Origin: Megachile rotundata
Taxonomy: Eukaryota; Arthropoda; Insecta; Hymenoptera; Megachilidae
DNA length: 64,000 nt
Direction: 5' to 3'
Assembly: GCF_050947335.1 (NCBI RefSeq)
Contig: NC_134983.1
Coordinates: 7,502,001 to 7,566,000 of the forward strand
Position 1 is the first letter of the stretch. Each line of letters opens with the position of its first letter. Below the pieces are notes generated by a model that worked only from the letters and a program-made list of their open reading frames with translations, made no database searches and had not been told where the DNA came from. This document shows, in pieces, positions 1 through 12,789 of the stretch. Both the position numbers and the translations under genes were made by a program.

Positions 1-700
1 CGGGAGTCTGGCGTGTCACATCAACGGCGCCGCGAAATCTACGACCTCGCTTTTACCAAACGCATCGGATTCTTTTCGGTTTCGTTCTTCCTACCTCCAG
101 CCACCGTCTTACACATGTACAGGGTGTATAAGAAGTAACACTATACATTCTACACCTCTACATCTGCTTCCTCTAAAAATCGCGTTCACCTTCAAATTTC
201 AGGGGACATTTCATTTTCTGTATTCTGATCGTCAGAACATAAAGTCTGTGACTTCAGCAAAAGCTTACTATTACGCTCTTAGAGCATCACCCTCTAAACT
301 TTAGAGGTTTAGCTTTAGAGTCTAAAACATGAGAAAGTCAACTACTTTGCTGAAAAATTATTTTAACCCCTCACCTTCTGATAACATAACGCACATGCTA
401 GTCCATATGTCACCGTACTCGTCCTTTCATCCCAATTCAATTTCGAGTTCAATTCTGATCTTATTTACTCAGTCATGGCTAAATATAGGATGTGCATAAT
501 ACAACATACTCGAACAATAATTAGGTGTGATCTTCTTAGGAAATTGTAGCTTAAATAGTTAAAGATACACAGGAGAATCAAGGTAAGATAATGGAAGTGC
601 TTGCAGAAGAACGTAAAAAATAAAGCTATGAAAATTTCTATGAAGCTTCCCTCCTTCCTTCCCTTTAACTTTGTGCAAACTATCGACGTCTGAATATCGC
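1..700. other. Non-coding sequence with a possible transposon end
   Basis: The first 110 bases are balanced in composition and the rest is AT-rich. ACAGGGTGTATAAG at 119-132 matches the ends of small DNA transposons seen elsewhere in this window (28021, 22151-22164). At 288-332 there is a cluster of short CTCTAAA / TTTAGAG words, alternately inverted. No open frame here has a recognisable domain, and no gene is called. Confidence 0.4.
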
Positions 701-1780
701 AACTATGCATATCTGACACATCATCAAAGTCTATTTTCTTAAAAATGAAAAGTCGAAAGAACTCCGTGGAAAATTACTTACTTTTCCATGTAGCATCTCT
801 TGTGCTTCCGTTGTTCTTCAACCTTAACTTATCAGTAATGAAACTTAAACATCTTTCAGCCAAACAGTTCCGAGCCATGGTTCATTTGAGACCTTTTATC
901 TTTTTACAGGATAAAAAATTTGACATTCAATTTCAAGGTCGAGGTCACTTTTTGCAGGAGCCTTTATTTATCTTCACTGATCCAAAGATGTCGAATCATG
1001 CTACACATCACTTCACAGCTTTCTATGTCAGCTTTGGATGTAGTCAAGAACAAATTGTTACTGGGAAATATATTTAAATGATAAATTATAGCTAATTATC
1101 GCGAATCGGTTTGGGGGAGACAATTGACAATCATACTTGTTTTTTTACGGTTTTCCTTATTTACGTAGAATGCAGTAGCTGCAAAAATATAACGTGGTCG
1201 TAAATCTCTTTGATCTGTAAACGACACGTGTTTCGTTCACGCTTCACTGACTCGAAAGATGAGAAGTCTTGATAATGAGCTTCAGCCGATGTTTTGTACC
1301 GTAGCTGTTGATGACCTGACGTGAAGATATTTATTCATCGACGTGTGAATGTGTATTCTCCACTTTATTGCTAACGAGTATTTATGCAAAGTTACAAATT
1401 CAAAATATTTACAATATAAAATTAATTTTCATCTCGATATAGCGACAAGAGTTTTTGTGGGGAAAATAGAAAAAGTTGACAATTACATAAAAATTTGAGG
1501 ACTGAAGGTTTGCAATATAAAATAGACGTACAATTTGACAACTTCCAATTTCCAAATTTTTATGTCACCTTTGAACAATAATTAAGATCATCATACAACG
1601 TAAACACTAATTCTTGCGTATTTTAGTTTCATCACAGTATTAGTATACTAACTAACCTAGGGGTTGGAACTATGTAAGGAAAGGAAGAATAAAGCAACGG
1701 TTCGTTTCAGAAGTTTTTGGAGACTCATCAATCTGCTCGTGTGTCCATGGCATATAAATTAACTAAACAACAGACGGCAA
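700..1780. other. AT-rich non-coding stretch
   Basis: A 110-codon open frame on the plus strand (745-1077) has no signal peptide, domain or family resemblance that I recognise. At this base composition, open frames of that length are expected by chance in 64 kb. The remainder is AT-rich and shows no repeat or RNA gene. Confidence 0.4.
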
Positions 1781-1789
1781 TAATAGGCA

Positions 1790-2180
1790 ACCTTAAACAG
1801 TAAATAGAAAATTCCAGTAGCCGGGCGGAAGGCAAAGTAGATCAAAGGGCACCGACCAACTTGAAGCTTCGGCTCAGTCAGTCCTCTTCCTCTCAGAAAG
1901 ACTGCAGGGGGAAGGTAATAGATTGCCTCTTTCTGACTTTTATTGTACCAGAAAAAGCTTGTCAGATTCAACGCGGAGACCCCGCCACTTCCCATTACGT
2001 AGCATGAGAATGGGCGTTGAGGTGAAGACGAAAAGGTGGAGCTGGGTTGTGCCACGTTAGAAAAGGGAGGAAATGTTAAACGATTCACAAGAATTTTTCA
2101 TGGACGACAGGTTGTCGACGGGATACAAAAAAAATTATTTATCGTTGCCACCGATGTGCCCTCAACAACGAGATGGTTAT
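1790..2180. other. Small GC-richer island
   Basis: Base composition rises and CpG dinucleotides appear (CCGGGCGGAAGG, CACCGACC, GTTGTCGACGGG). Open frames overlap on both strands, which is typical of composition rather than coding. The sequence CTCAGTCAGTCC near 1872 resembles an arthropod initiator (TCAGT), so an exon or promoter is possible, but nothing else supports it. Confidence 0.3.
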
Positions 2181-2376
2181 ACATGATTTATTTCTTACGA
2201 AGGGTACAATACCATTAGAAACGGTTCCTACAAATGTAACCAACAGTCATTCTGTTTTGAGCACTATGCGATTTGTGTACATTTTTACGTATAAAATTAT
2301 GATACGCTTTATAACGTTTTTTCTAAGACACATTTATAGCATTGTATGTCATTTGATAATAGTATTTTCTACAGGT

Positions 2377-2398
2377 ACAGGTACGGTTAGGTACCTGT
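2377..2398. repeat. Perfect 8-bp inverted repeat
   Basis: ACAGGTAC is followed by a 6-base spacer and then GTACCTGT, a perfect inverted repeat. A second partial ACAGGTAC lies directly upstream at 2371. It could be a dimeric protein-binding site or simply chance. Confidence 0.5.
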
Positions 2399-2399
2399 T

Positions 2400-2920
2400 A
2401 GTAGTATACGTACAATTAGAGCTTGTTTATTTTTGGTCCATAAGGAATCAAGTTATACTTTAGTTTGATCTACGTTTTGTATTAAAATACAGAGTGATGA
2501 TAACTTTAATTGCAAGTATCAATAACATTGACTGATAACAATAATTTCATCAATAGTTACATTTATTAATACATAAAAATTATTACAGTGTCCATAAATT
2601 GAATGAACCGAACAAGTGTTGAAATAGCCATCTTCATTACCATACACAAATATTGACAAGTATAACAAATTTTCAAATTTAATTTTTTTTTAAATCAAGG
2701 ACAAATATAAAGAAAATATGAGGCAGGATTTTGAGACACCCCGTATAAAGTCGAAAATGTATTCTTCAAAGTACCATCGAAAGACTTACAAGCAAAGACG
2801 TGTAAGTTAACGTCCTAAAATACGAACATTGCATGGCAGTAAACATTAAATAGACATAAATTTTATGGACGAATAATATTTATTAAGGCAAAGGACAGAA
2901 AGTTGAACGAACGAAAAATA
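2400..2920. other. AT-rich stretch with transposon-end-like motif
   Basis: AT-rich, with no gene. GACACCCCGTATAAAG near 2736 resembles the ACACCCTGTATA ends of small DNA transposons in this window. GCCATCTT, the reverse complement of AAGATGGC, lies at 2627-2634. Confidence 0.35.
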
Positions 2921-3780
2921 CGGTGAACCATTTTCCCCCCGTAGTGCGTAAAAGCGAGCCGGTGTCAGCATATCCGAGCGGTACGCTAAATTTGTCAATG
3001 CCCGGCGAAGTATTTACATATATCCCTTATTATCGTTGAAACGGTACGAGCTACGGTGTCCAAGCAGGAGTCAGATGTCTTGGCGGAGATAAAGGCTGGC
3101 GGGATCAGATCGCAAAACAGCGGAAACAATCGCTTGATTGCCGGTCGTCGAGACTGGTGAAACGGAGATTTCAAGATATTCCATAAATGTAAGACGTTCG
3201 GAACGACCGCGGTTCCGGCTGGCAGCGTTGAAGAGAAGAGCAAGGGTTGGGGGCAGAGGGGGAGGCAGCAGGGTGGAGAGAGAGGAGCACGTAGCACGAG
3301 GGCCATCAATCGTCTGGAGACGTAGACGAAGAGCCGTGGGCCACGGCAAAGCGGACCGACATCAGTCGTCGTCGTCGTTGTCTTCGTCCTCTTCGGCAAT
3401 GCAAGAGACGAGAAGGCCGAACAGACACGTAGACGCGCCAGCAGAAGCCGCTACTTAGCAAGCAGGCATGTGTCTTAAACCTGGCTCGGTCTCCCTACCC
3501 TCCGCCATCAGCAGTAGCCTATCAAAGAGCCGCGTCTCCTTTGGCATTCTTCAGTTGTTAACATTTAACAGTGATGCTCCTCCACGATTTTTGTCGCGCA
3601 TCCGTGGACTCCTTTCCTCCCTTGTTCGTCCTACTCGGCCGCCTGTTCTCGCATTCTATAACGAGAGACGATTGAAACTAATGTTAGCAGAAGGATGTTT
3701 TTACTCACGGTTTTTGCCCGGCCGGGGAATTTACCGGTACTTCGTATCACTGGGACACAGAATCGCGTGCTAAATTATGT
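2920..3780. other. GC-rich CpG-dense island, possible promoter or 5' exon
   Basis: A sharply bounded block with many CG dinucleotides, a purine-rich run (about 3240-3300) and a CGTCGTCGTCGTTGTC stretch near 3367. Overlapping open frames of 92-134 codons exist on both strands in several frames, so the openness comes from low AT content, not selection on one frame. The predicted peptides are Arg/Ser/Pro-rich and match no family I know. Blocks like this in bee-type genomes often contain promoters or untranslated exons, but that is inference. Confidence 0.45.
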
Positions 3781-6700
3781 TTAATCCACGCGTGATAAAT
3801 GCTTGGCTGTAGCTCGTGCATACCCAATCAACGAGTCGCATGAAAAATGATCCTCTTCTGGTCATTATACGTCCGGATCTTGCTTGGATAATTTATATCG
3901 CGGCTGCCATACCGCTCATACGTGGTTATTTTCATTTTACAAGCGATACGCCGTTCAGATTACGCCTTATCGTTTACAGAATGGACGCTTTCACCGACTA
4001 ATCGAAGAAGAATTTCTCCTTTATTTATTTGTATTTCTCTTTCGAGTTATTACAAAACACCGATAAATGCTCCGCGATTAATTGTCGTCGGAGTATGCGA
4101 CAATTATACGTACATGAAAATGTTCGGGGAATTATCGGCCATTATCTCTGTTCAGCTTACGCTTCTTGATTCTATCGAAAACAATTAATGGCATTGAATA
4201 CGAATGACGTATAGAGAAGATTCGTTGTACTTATTCTGGAAAACTGTCGCATATTTTATTAACGGTACCAGAATAGTAATTTTGTAATAAATTTTATAAA
4301 TAGCTCGCATGAGATAAATGTATGGAATGGATTAGATCATGCAAACAGAAATATAAGAAATTTTGCGGAGCTATCAGTTTGCCATATTTGTTGATAAGTC
4401 TTGTCAATTTTTTTAACAGATATCGCGTTATCGTTTTGACCCATAAATTCAAGCAATACTTTTTTGGATGTAGTTGTATGTGTATTCCAATTTTGATGGC
4501 GTCATTTTCAGTATTTGACCTAAATATTGGGTATTTATTTTTAAGCATTTATCGCAATTTATGTAATGATCTAAATTTGGGATTTATTTTTACGCATTTA
4601 TAATAATGTAATAAGTTATATAACTAAATTGAAATTGATCTTTTTGTTTTTTAAAGTAGAGTGGGTTGAAGGATACTTGATGTGTAATTGAATATTTGAT
4701 CAAACGAGCAATCCTTATAACATATTCACTCTGGAAAATTTCAAAAATTTAGGATACATGTATTTTTAAAAGTAAAATTTACAAATCTGTCGACAAAGTC
4801 AACAGACTATCCACTGTAAAAGAAAAGACAAGAGAATAATGTTTGAAATATATTCGCAATGTTTAAATATAACTAACAAACAGGATGCGAAAAACGTGGT
4901 AACATCCTAAAATTCGGCTACGCTTCCACGAGAAACTAAAGTGGGGAGCTACCCTCTTCTGAGGTCTACGTTCGCCTTTGATTTCGCTGCTGAATGAGCA
5001 TTCAGGGTCAATTTACTACTTGCTGTCTATGACAGATCTAAATTCTAGGCCCCATGCACTTGGACACGATGTGTGTTTCGACAGACCCTAAGTACTTAAG
5101 ATAGTTTCGAAAGAAACCAGATGCACTCGTGAAAAGTGCAGAAACCATCTTGAAAGAGATTTAAAACAGAAATTTGTTTCTTATACTCCAAAATGGTGGA
5201 CATGCAAATATGTTATTGCCATGTATTCCGTAGTGTAAATTATAGTATTTCGAATTTTGGATGTGGAGAATTCATTCACCCATATTTTTATATCGATTTT
5301 GTGAAATAATTAAAATTGTTCAAGTCTGATTTTCTTTGCAAATACTTTGTAATATATAAATAAAGATTGACGGGCATATTTCGCCATTTTACATAGTTTT
5401 GCATTGTTGCTATTATTATAATTTGCCCAACCCAGTCGTTTGTATTGTAATAAATAAAAATTGCAATAAATTTATTTTCTTTGGTTAAAAACACAATGAC
5501 TATATGATGTGTTCCAATCAGAAAGGTAAACATTATTGGTTTGAGTTCTGGTTAAACATATTTTATTTAATTATTACTTTGCTACTAATATAAATGAAAA
5601 AGATATTTGTTACAAATTTTGCACTGTTGCAATATATTTTATTGAGACTTCTTTTTTTATCTATTTTGTAAATTAATTAAGGAGTGCAAAGGATTAAGAT
5701 TGTGGACCTCTGGTGGCGAAACTGAGAAACTTCAGCGATCCTCGTTTCTCCTGCGAGAAAAGACAGCGACAATTTCGCAAATGCAAGGATTTTTAAGTGA
5801 AGAAGCAATATTTTCTTATATTCACCAAAATATTATTTATGCTAAATCTATATAATATTATTTGTATAAAGAGTCTATTAAGAAGTTTTAAAACTTAAAT
5901 TGCACAATCCAGCTCAGTATCAATCACTTAAATTGTCTGCAATATACACAAATATGTAACAGTATAAGTTTAGTTAATTTTAAAACCAATGTGTGGATAA
6001 AATACGCTTGCACTATGAATTACGAAATAAAACAGAATTTCTATGACTTATGAAAGCTTTGTACCGAAAAGAAGTTGGGGTTTCATGTTAGGTTTGCACG
6101 CGATCTGAGAATTGAACTACTCTGAATAATTTTATGCAGTATACAGTTATATTAGTCTGGATAAATGTTATCAGTGTAACGACTACAGATCTGCAGTATT
6201 CCATTTAGCTCGTTTCTTATCACAATTTCTTTCCACTCTCCTCGCTTATCTGCAACTACAAAGCGATCTTCGCCAGCAGTCAAGGAGGTCGTAAATCAAA
6301 ATATGAAAAATCGATACGATTGATATCACGTGGCTCTGAATAACATATATTTTCAATTGGTGTCGATGCTACCCGGCGATCAAATTCCGTGTTCTTTCAT
6401 GCTCTGACATATTTACGACTTTCCTTATCAGGACTTGAGATAATCACGTGGTTTTTACATTTGGGCTAGTAAGAAACATGTTCAAAAAACCTTGACCTAC
6501 AGATCAGTTCTATAGTTTCGTGTACACAATTTGTTCCTTGTATCACATAATTTTCATAGTAACAGTTGGTTATTAATATCCAGTTACTAATTAATTGTTA
6601 TTCGTTATTTTTACAATTGGTTAAAACGACATATCAAGTTTTATACAGATGGTACATAATCTCATATACTTAATGTTATTATTGCAACTACAACAATAAT

Positions 6701-7120
6701 TATTAATATTTTACATATAATTATACATTTGCTTATTTATTACTTTCAGGATAAAATAAAAAATTCATGAAAGATATTCTGAACTATTACCAACAGAAAA
6801 AGAAATCACAAATATTTCAGAATAAATATCTCAAAACGTATAATTAAGGTTTTCATATTTCTTGTACGATAGAAATCACTTCAGTTCCTTCTGATATAAC
6901 CATAAAAGAATAATCATTCCAGGTTTCATAGGAACCGAGAAAATGCTTTTTAAGCACATATGGCACGAATTTTTACCACGTGCGCTCACGATGGTAGATA
7001 TCCTCGACTTGCAAGCTTTCATGCTGCAAACGCTATTTCTATTCGCACCGATAACTTTAATATTTCTTATTGTTGTATTACTCACAGATTGCTACAAACT
7101 CATGATTGAGTAAGGTATGA
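3780..7120. other. Long AT-rich non-coding stretch
   Basis: Mostly AT-rich, with short balanced patches at 4920-5160 and 5690-5790. A small perfect hairpin GTTTC-GAAA-GAAAC lies near 5106. Short open frames at 3816-4188, 4294-4603, 5288-5533 and 6876-7085 show no recognisable domains. I see no RNA gene or tandem array. Confidence 0.4.
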
Positions 7121-7126
7121 AAGGTA

Positions 7127-7575
7127 TGATCGAGTTCATACTTTCCTTAGTTGGCTTACATGCTTGATTTTATTATAAGCACGTCGTTTTTAGTTACAAT
7201 TTTAAACCTTTACTAAAAATGACTAATCTATAACTGCATGACTTTGTTTCAATCACTCACTACATTAACGTGAATTTAATTCGATTAACCTTGTAATTGA
7301 ACTTACTGAGTACATACTTTCTTTAGTTGGCTTACATACTTGATTTTATTATAAGCACATCGTTTTCAGTTACAATTTTAAACCTTTACTAAAAATGACT
7401 AACCTATAACTGCATGACTTTGTTTCAATCACTCACTACATTAACGTGAATTTAATTCGATTAACCTTGTAATTGAACTTACTGAGTACATACTTTCCTT
7501 AGTTGGCTTACATACTTGATTTTATTATAAGCACGACGTTTTTAGTTTAAACTTTGAACCTTTAGTAAAAATGAC
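7127..7575. repeat. 176-bp tandem repeat, about 2.5 copies
   Basis: The word CATACTTTC(C/T)TTAGTTGG recurs at 7137, 7313 and 7489, giving two identical 176-bp intervals. Copies one and two are almost identical across the whole unit. The third is cut off near 7575 after picking up several changes. The unit is AT-rich, with no open frame running through it. Confidence 0.9.
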
Positions 7576-7599
7576 TAATATAAATGACCAATATAAAGG

Positions 7600-8060
7600 A
7601 AAATAGATGATAGGTCTCATATTTGAACTAAATTTCGAATTAGCCAACGCCTACATCGTGACTCGAGCAACCAGAGACTCGTTGGTCTTTCACGGTAAAA
7701 CGCAGGGAGGAAAGGTAACACACAGGTTAACTTGTGAATCCTCCGGCTCTCGTAATGCTTTCGCGAAGACAAGCAGGAGTTGCGGAGGTGGCCGTGACGT
7801 TTTTACGACGAGAATTCGTCTCTATAAAACTGTCTTGGCCGTCCTACGCTGCGTTCTGCCCCTCTTTCGCTCGTCCTTTCTTGTCCGGACTACGGTACAC
7901 AGCGTTGATACAACGGGCTTGCCGGAAAGCGAAAATAGCTAGTCACTGCAGACATACATGTACAACCTGACGATGTTCGCGCTAAAATCTACATGAAGAC
8001 CCTTGTAATGACACGGGACCCTGTATCAGCAGCAGGAGTTGTAATTTGCATTTTGTGGCT
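7600..8060. other. GC-richer island
   Basis: A balanced, CpG-containing block after the 176-bp array. Two overlapping plus-strand frames (7607-7942 and 7734-7970) are open, but neither encodes a domain I recognise, and their overlap in different frames argues against coding. It is possibly a regulatory or exonic island. Confidence 0.35.
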
Positions 8061-8099
8061 AATATGATGGATGAACACAACCTTCTTTGTTACATCCAT

Positions 8100-8330
8100 T
8101 ATCTGAATTATGTGTATGTAGTTCGCGTATAATACATACGTTCGCATGTAGTTCGTATATGCTATGTATTTAGTATAAACTCAATGTTATGGCTGATCAC
8201 ACAACGGTGGAGTTAATATACTAAAGGAGTGCGGAATAATTAAACCTCTACCGGCGGATGTCGAGTCACGAGTGACCCACACGTCGATCTTTTATTCAAA
8301 AAAGCAGTAGAAGTCTCTTAGCCTGAACTA
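8100..8330. other. Short direct repeats and a small palindrome
   Basis: ATGTAGTTCGCGTATA and ATGTAGTTCGTATAT recur about 30 bases apart (8115-8165). GTCAC-GA-GTGAC, a perfect 5-bp palindrome, lies at 8265-8276 in a CpG-containing patch. No gene is seen. Confidence 0.4.
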
Positions 8331-8389
8331 AATTAGATTTTTTAACGAAGGTAAATATAGCAACCAGCTTAGAATATTTTTAGTTAAAT

Positions 8390-8640
8390 GCAACAACGAA
8401 AATAAAATTTTTTTAACGAAATATAGTATCAAATATAAAATATTCTTAACAAAATTTAGCATCAAATATAAAATATTTTTAATGAAATATAACATTAAAT
8501 ATAAAATATTCTTAACGAAATTTAGCATCAAATATCAAATATTTTTATTGAAATATAACATCAAATATAAAATATTCTTAACAAAATGTACCACCAAATG
8601 TAGAATGTGTTTAATGAAATTTAACATCACATATGAATAA
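8390..8640. repeat. AT-rich tandem array, 33/66-bp unit
   Basis: AAATATAAAATATTCTTAAC recurs at 8431, 8497 and 8563, exactly 66 bp apart. Each 66-bp unit is two related 33-bp halves (TTCTTAAC versus TTTTTAAT variants). Because 33 is a multiple of 3, the minus strand is open for 67 codons and encodes an 11-residue repeat. That is a by-product of the period, not evidence of a gene. Confidence 0.85.
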
Positions 8641-9010
8641 AAATACAAATATAACATTAAATGTAAACAATTTGTATAATATGTGTATTCGCAAAATTTA
8701 TGCAAATCAAAATTTATGTATCGTAAAAATTGTATTGTGCAAAAATTGCATGTAATTATAAGAATAACGAAATTAATTTTTAATAAATCAATTTGAGATT
8801 ATGTCTTTTATGTTTGATTTTTGTATTCGTTTATTTATTGTATCTGTACTATTCGTATTTTTGCTATACAATAATAGTCTGAATAAAAATTAATTTTGAA
8901 AAAAGTACAAACAAAAATTTCATTTAGGTCAGAGTTGTCTGAACGTCCATATCTCCATAGCTGTATTTTTAATATAAATTTGAAACTACCTAAATGATGA
9001 ATTAAATCCC
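8640..9010. other. AT-rich stretch with a 10-bp inverted repeat
   Basis: Very AT-rich. TCATTTAGGT at 8920-8929 and ACCTAAATGA at 8988-8997 form a perfect 10-bp inverted repeat around a more complex 58-bp interior. This could be an eroded small element or chance. Confidence 0.35.
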
Positions 9011-9014
9011 GCTC

Positions 9015-9296
9015 CTATTTTACGTATAGCGCATCATATTTCATTTGGAACAAAATTCCTGACGTCGGAGTCAAAAAATGATCGATTTGACGTAGAATGA
9101 CCCATAAATAAAGTTCTTTATTCGAACTATCCATTACAAACACGTGTTGTAGCAAACGACGTCGATCGAGAACTGATAGTGCAGTAAAAGTTAGAATTTG
9201 ACTCCGGAAAAGTCCTCTAAATGTGAACTTTAGTGAAAAATGTTCTGAAATATATTTGGAATTCAGCTTGTAAAAGTTTAGTTGAGTAATATTCAA
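9015..9296 (-). other. Complex block, possible old interspersed repeat
   Basis: The block stands out as complex sequence in AT-rich surroundings and reads open on the minus strand for 93 codons. The core around 9060-9110, reverse-complemented, begins TATGGGTCATTCTACGTCAA, which looks to me like a dispersed insect repeat. I cannot name the family. No protein domain is recognised. Confidence 0.25.
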
Positions 9297-9299
9297 TTA

Positions 9300-10030
9300 T
9301 TGAGGAATTACATTATTTATAAGGGAAGATGTAAAGTTAATTTTTGCATCTATTTTAAACATATTCTTTGAGAAAGCGGTGTCAATCAAAATTTAAGGAA
9401 ATCTTATATAACAATTTTGTATTATATGTACTTTTTCATTTTACCTATTATTTTATTATGTTATACTATACTATTTTTATGTGGATTATAATCTATAACA
9501 ATTTTCTGAAATACATTTTGTGCACACCTACATTACTCAAAGTATTAAATAATTTAATTAAGTGAAACATGAAAATTAAATAATTTAATTTAGTTAAATT
9601 GTCAATGGAAATATTTTGTTATAAATTTTCAAATGTTGTCAAGTATTATTAAATTATTTAATAAATAAAAGTCTGATTCCTTCTAAATTTTTCGAATTTA
9701 TTTAGGAAAACTGAAATCCATCATTCTACAAATTGTATTATACTAACACTAAAAAAATTGCAGTGATCTTTTGTTCTATCTGCACCACTGTAGCTAGTCA
9801 ATGAAATCTACTGCACTATGAAAGAAAAAAATATTTTAACAAACCTAATATATTGCTAATACGATGAATGCTCCGTTTACCCCGCTAGGAACCTATCCTG
9901 TTCGATGGGAATATAAAAAGAATTTACAGTAAGTCGATTTATAAAAATTCTGTACAAACTTAATTCGAGTAAAACAAATGTCTCGCAACATAGTTTGAAA
10001 CTAGGAAAACTTGGTTGCTGACGTTACATC
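9300..10030. other. AT-rich non-coding stretch
   Basis: Low-complexity A/T sequence with a possible short balanced patch near 9860-9920. No gene, RNA or array is seen. Confidence 0.4.
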
Positions 10031-10750
10031 GATCAATTAACATCTTTTTATGGCGGTAACGACAACATCGTGGTTCGTGTAAAAAGCTTGTCGCAGTAAT
10101 TTACACCGCTTCGATAAATCTTGCAAGATAATCATAGAGCGACGAGGTCGTTTCCTTTGTAAAGCAATCGCGATTCCCCTATTCAGTAACTTGCTTTTCC
10201 TTACTGGAATCAATGAATCAAGAGAACGGTTAGGCGGTTCAGTAAGATTTACGGGGATTTCGATCGGAGGGATACGTATATATCCCTTAACGTCATTAGC
10301 AGTTGGAAACTTCTTCGAACGTCTCCAGCTCAACTGTATCCTTTCAACCTCTAAGGTAGACGACATCCTTGTCGTCAACGAAAAATCGCATCAAGCGATT
10401 CGAGACACGCTTGTTCCGCACTTGGAATGCGAATTCCTGCCTCGTTCGAATATCAGAGATCGTTCAGAAAAACGTCAACTGCCTTCTTCATGACGCGGAA
10501 TACTTCCTCGAAGTGAGAACGACTGTTGTGTCTGGTTTGTCCACGTATACAGAATCGTTAGCGTTTCTCGTTTTAGATATCGGTGTTCTTTGGTTTCTTT
10601 CGGGAAACCGGCAACTGTTGTTTTATCGGGAACATTTGCCATTTCCTGGATATCGTTTAAGCCAGCGTGCACGGTATGTGGTCAGTCGGAGATCTATGAA
10701 GATTAGAGTCCTTAATTTTAAAGATTCAATCATTTTGTTGGATATTTAAA
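10030..10750. other. GC-richer block with overlapping open frames
   Basis: Balanced composition and several overlapping open frames: minus 10037-10378 (113 codons), plus 10191-10493 (100 codons), plus 10369-10749 (126 codons). None has a hydrophobic signal, repeat or motif I recognise. Openness on both strands points to composition rather than coding. An exon cannot be excluded. A protein search of all three frames would settle it. Confidence 0.3.
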
Positions 10751-11880
10751 AATAATCTTAGAGTTACCTGAATGATACTGCTCTTAATATGGTTAAACGA
10801 AAATTAAGCTTATTATAAATTGCTAGCGGAAATGTTCTAAACCTGTGAACGTATCTCTACTCCTAACAGAATGCATCAAACAAGCGCACAGGCCTTTAAA
10901 GTCACAAACACGTATCTATTAGTTCAAGTAGCTGTCCAACACATTTTAATATTTCAAAATTTAGAAATATATTTAGTTTTTTGTTTAGAAATTCATAGAT
11001 TTGTTCATTTGTAAATATAAAAGATTGAAATTTTCAAATGTAGACATTAAAATAGGAAATTGAAAAATTCAATCACTTCAAAACCTGTATATCTGCGTTT
11101 CCAAAAATAGTAACTGATTTCAGCAGCTTTTTACGGAACACCCTGTACATTCAATAACCTCATTAATTCTCCAAAACTTTTTATTTATCAGTGTCACTTA
11201 TGAATAGGATCACATGCGTTGATTTAGGTGGAGGTCTATTTTAAGTTTACCCCATTTCAGCTAGCTGCATATTCCATTTTAAATATACTCTACAACAACT
11301 AAGCCCACACTCCATTTAAAAAATCATACATTGATCTCTTAAGATTATTCAAAGTTATTTGCAATCGTATCATTTGCGTGATTATCGCATTATGCTTATA
11401 ATCGTATCGACAAATCTAGTCACAGTATTATGCGTGAATAATCGGTATCCGTGATATCTCGTGATCGGACATTAAGTGTAACGATATGGAGTGGTAGCGA
11501 AAGGCTTAAAGTGTACATTGCCACAATTAATTAGAGATCAAGCCTCCTTCTCTACAAGCGAAAATTAACAAGAAAAAGTATTTGGCGACTCGAGAAATTT
11601 TGAACATTAGAATCAAAGGCAATATGCAGTATAAGTAAATGCAAGAGCACTGCTGAACGTTCTTTTTAAATGTTCAAATTCTTAAGAGTCCCTCAAAATT
11701 AACGAGATGCCTTTTTCCTTTTGGTTACTTTTCAAAGTCAAAACTGCTCTTGATTATACAATAAAACCACTTTACTTGCTTTTGGTAGATGTCTTCGTTA
11801 AATGGTCCTCTCTGAGAACTGATCTCGAGAAGTAAGCTGTAATATAACGAGCCTAATATTAATCAGTACCGACGTTAGGT
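10750..11880. other. AT-rich to balanced non-coding sequence
   Basis: AACACCCTGTACATTC near 11140 matches the small-transposon end motif found elsewhere. The region 11340-11520 is more complex (repeated TCGTATC/TTATGCG words) and may be conserved regulatory DNA. No coding frame is seen. Confidence 0.35.
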
Positions 11881-12102
11881 TCCTTATGCTGACAGTTCGC
11901 TCGAGACGGGCTCCAAAATGCGACCTCCCGCCGCAACTGCGCGTTAAGTCCTGAGTCGCGCACACTTACGGAAACCTTTCCTCTTAACCCCTTACACTCG
12001 AAGTAAAGATAACCGTTGTAACACTTCTTGGTTAACGTTTATCGATTGTATTAATGTTTATTAACCGGTGCAGCATAAATGTTCTGAAACGACTAGTCAC
12101 GA

Positions 12103-12151
12103 TATAAAAGTAGGAGGGTTTGTTGGGCCATTATGAACGTCTGATTCAGTT
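12103..12151 (+). promoter_or_regulatory. Candidate TATA box with downstream initiator-like word
   Basis: TATAAAAG at 12103-12110 is followed by TTCAGTT at 12145-12151. The gap of about 42 bases is longer than the usual 25-35, so the pairing is doubtful. Confidence 0.2.
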
Positions 12152-12399
12152 AATTAACATATCAGCGGATCTGACATAACATTGCCAAACGACGAGCCAT
12201 TAACAGAAAGGAGCGATGTGTGAAGGCCATCGAGGGATAAAAAAAAGCGTGGAGTTGAAGCGAAGTCGTCGGAGCGTATCGAAGCGCGTGACGCGCGCAC
12301 AGAGCGGAGCGAAACAGAGAGAATAGATTGGCGGAGACAGAGTGCATAGCATGGCGGTGTGTGCATTCGCCGCGCAGGCTGTACACATTGCATGCTAAA

Positions 12400-12407
12400 T
12401 ATAAAAG
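12400..12407 (+). promoter_or_regulatory. Candidate TATA box inside GC island
   Basis: TATAAAAG followed by CAGCCTCGCGG. A strong TATA word inside an otherwise CG-rich block is a plausible core promoter firing rightward near 12430, but no initiator or downstream gene is recognised. Confidence 0.22.
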
Positions 12408-12789
12408 CAGCCTCGCGGACAGAGAACGTAACGGCGTGGCGCGGCGTATGCCTACGCCATCTTGCATGGAAGAGTCATTTGCGTTAGTCCTGCCCACAGA
12501 GGGCAGCCTGGCTCCGCCTCCAGTTGCCGGTTGTACATAAGCAGAACCATCTTTATTACCCTCGGGCACTAACCGTAAAGGAAACGAGTGGAGAGAAGTG
12601 GCGAACCCGAGCGAGAAAGAGATGATCGTACGGGACCAAGAGTCTGTGTGGTTTTGCCGATGCCGTGTACAGTCAACAGCAAATCTGGCTACCCTAGGGA
12701 AAATATGGCAACCTTTGCTCCTTCATTTTTAACGATTTTGCAAGATTTTAGAGAACTCATGATTTTACAGGAATTGTAAATAGCTGGAC

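Noticed and set aside
2995..3458. Overlapping 92-134-codon frames in a GC island
   Set aside because: Open on both strands in several frames because of high G+C. Low-complexity Arg/Ser/Pro content, no family.
8328..8531. 67-codon minus-strand frame with an 11-residue repeat
   Set aside because: Product of the 33-bp AT-rich array, whose period is a multiple of three.
12162..12569. 135-codon minus-strand frame
   Set aside because: One of four overlapping frames on both strands in a CpG island. No domain and composition-driven residues.
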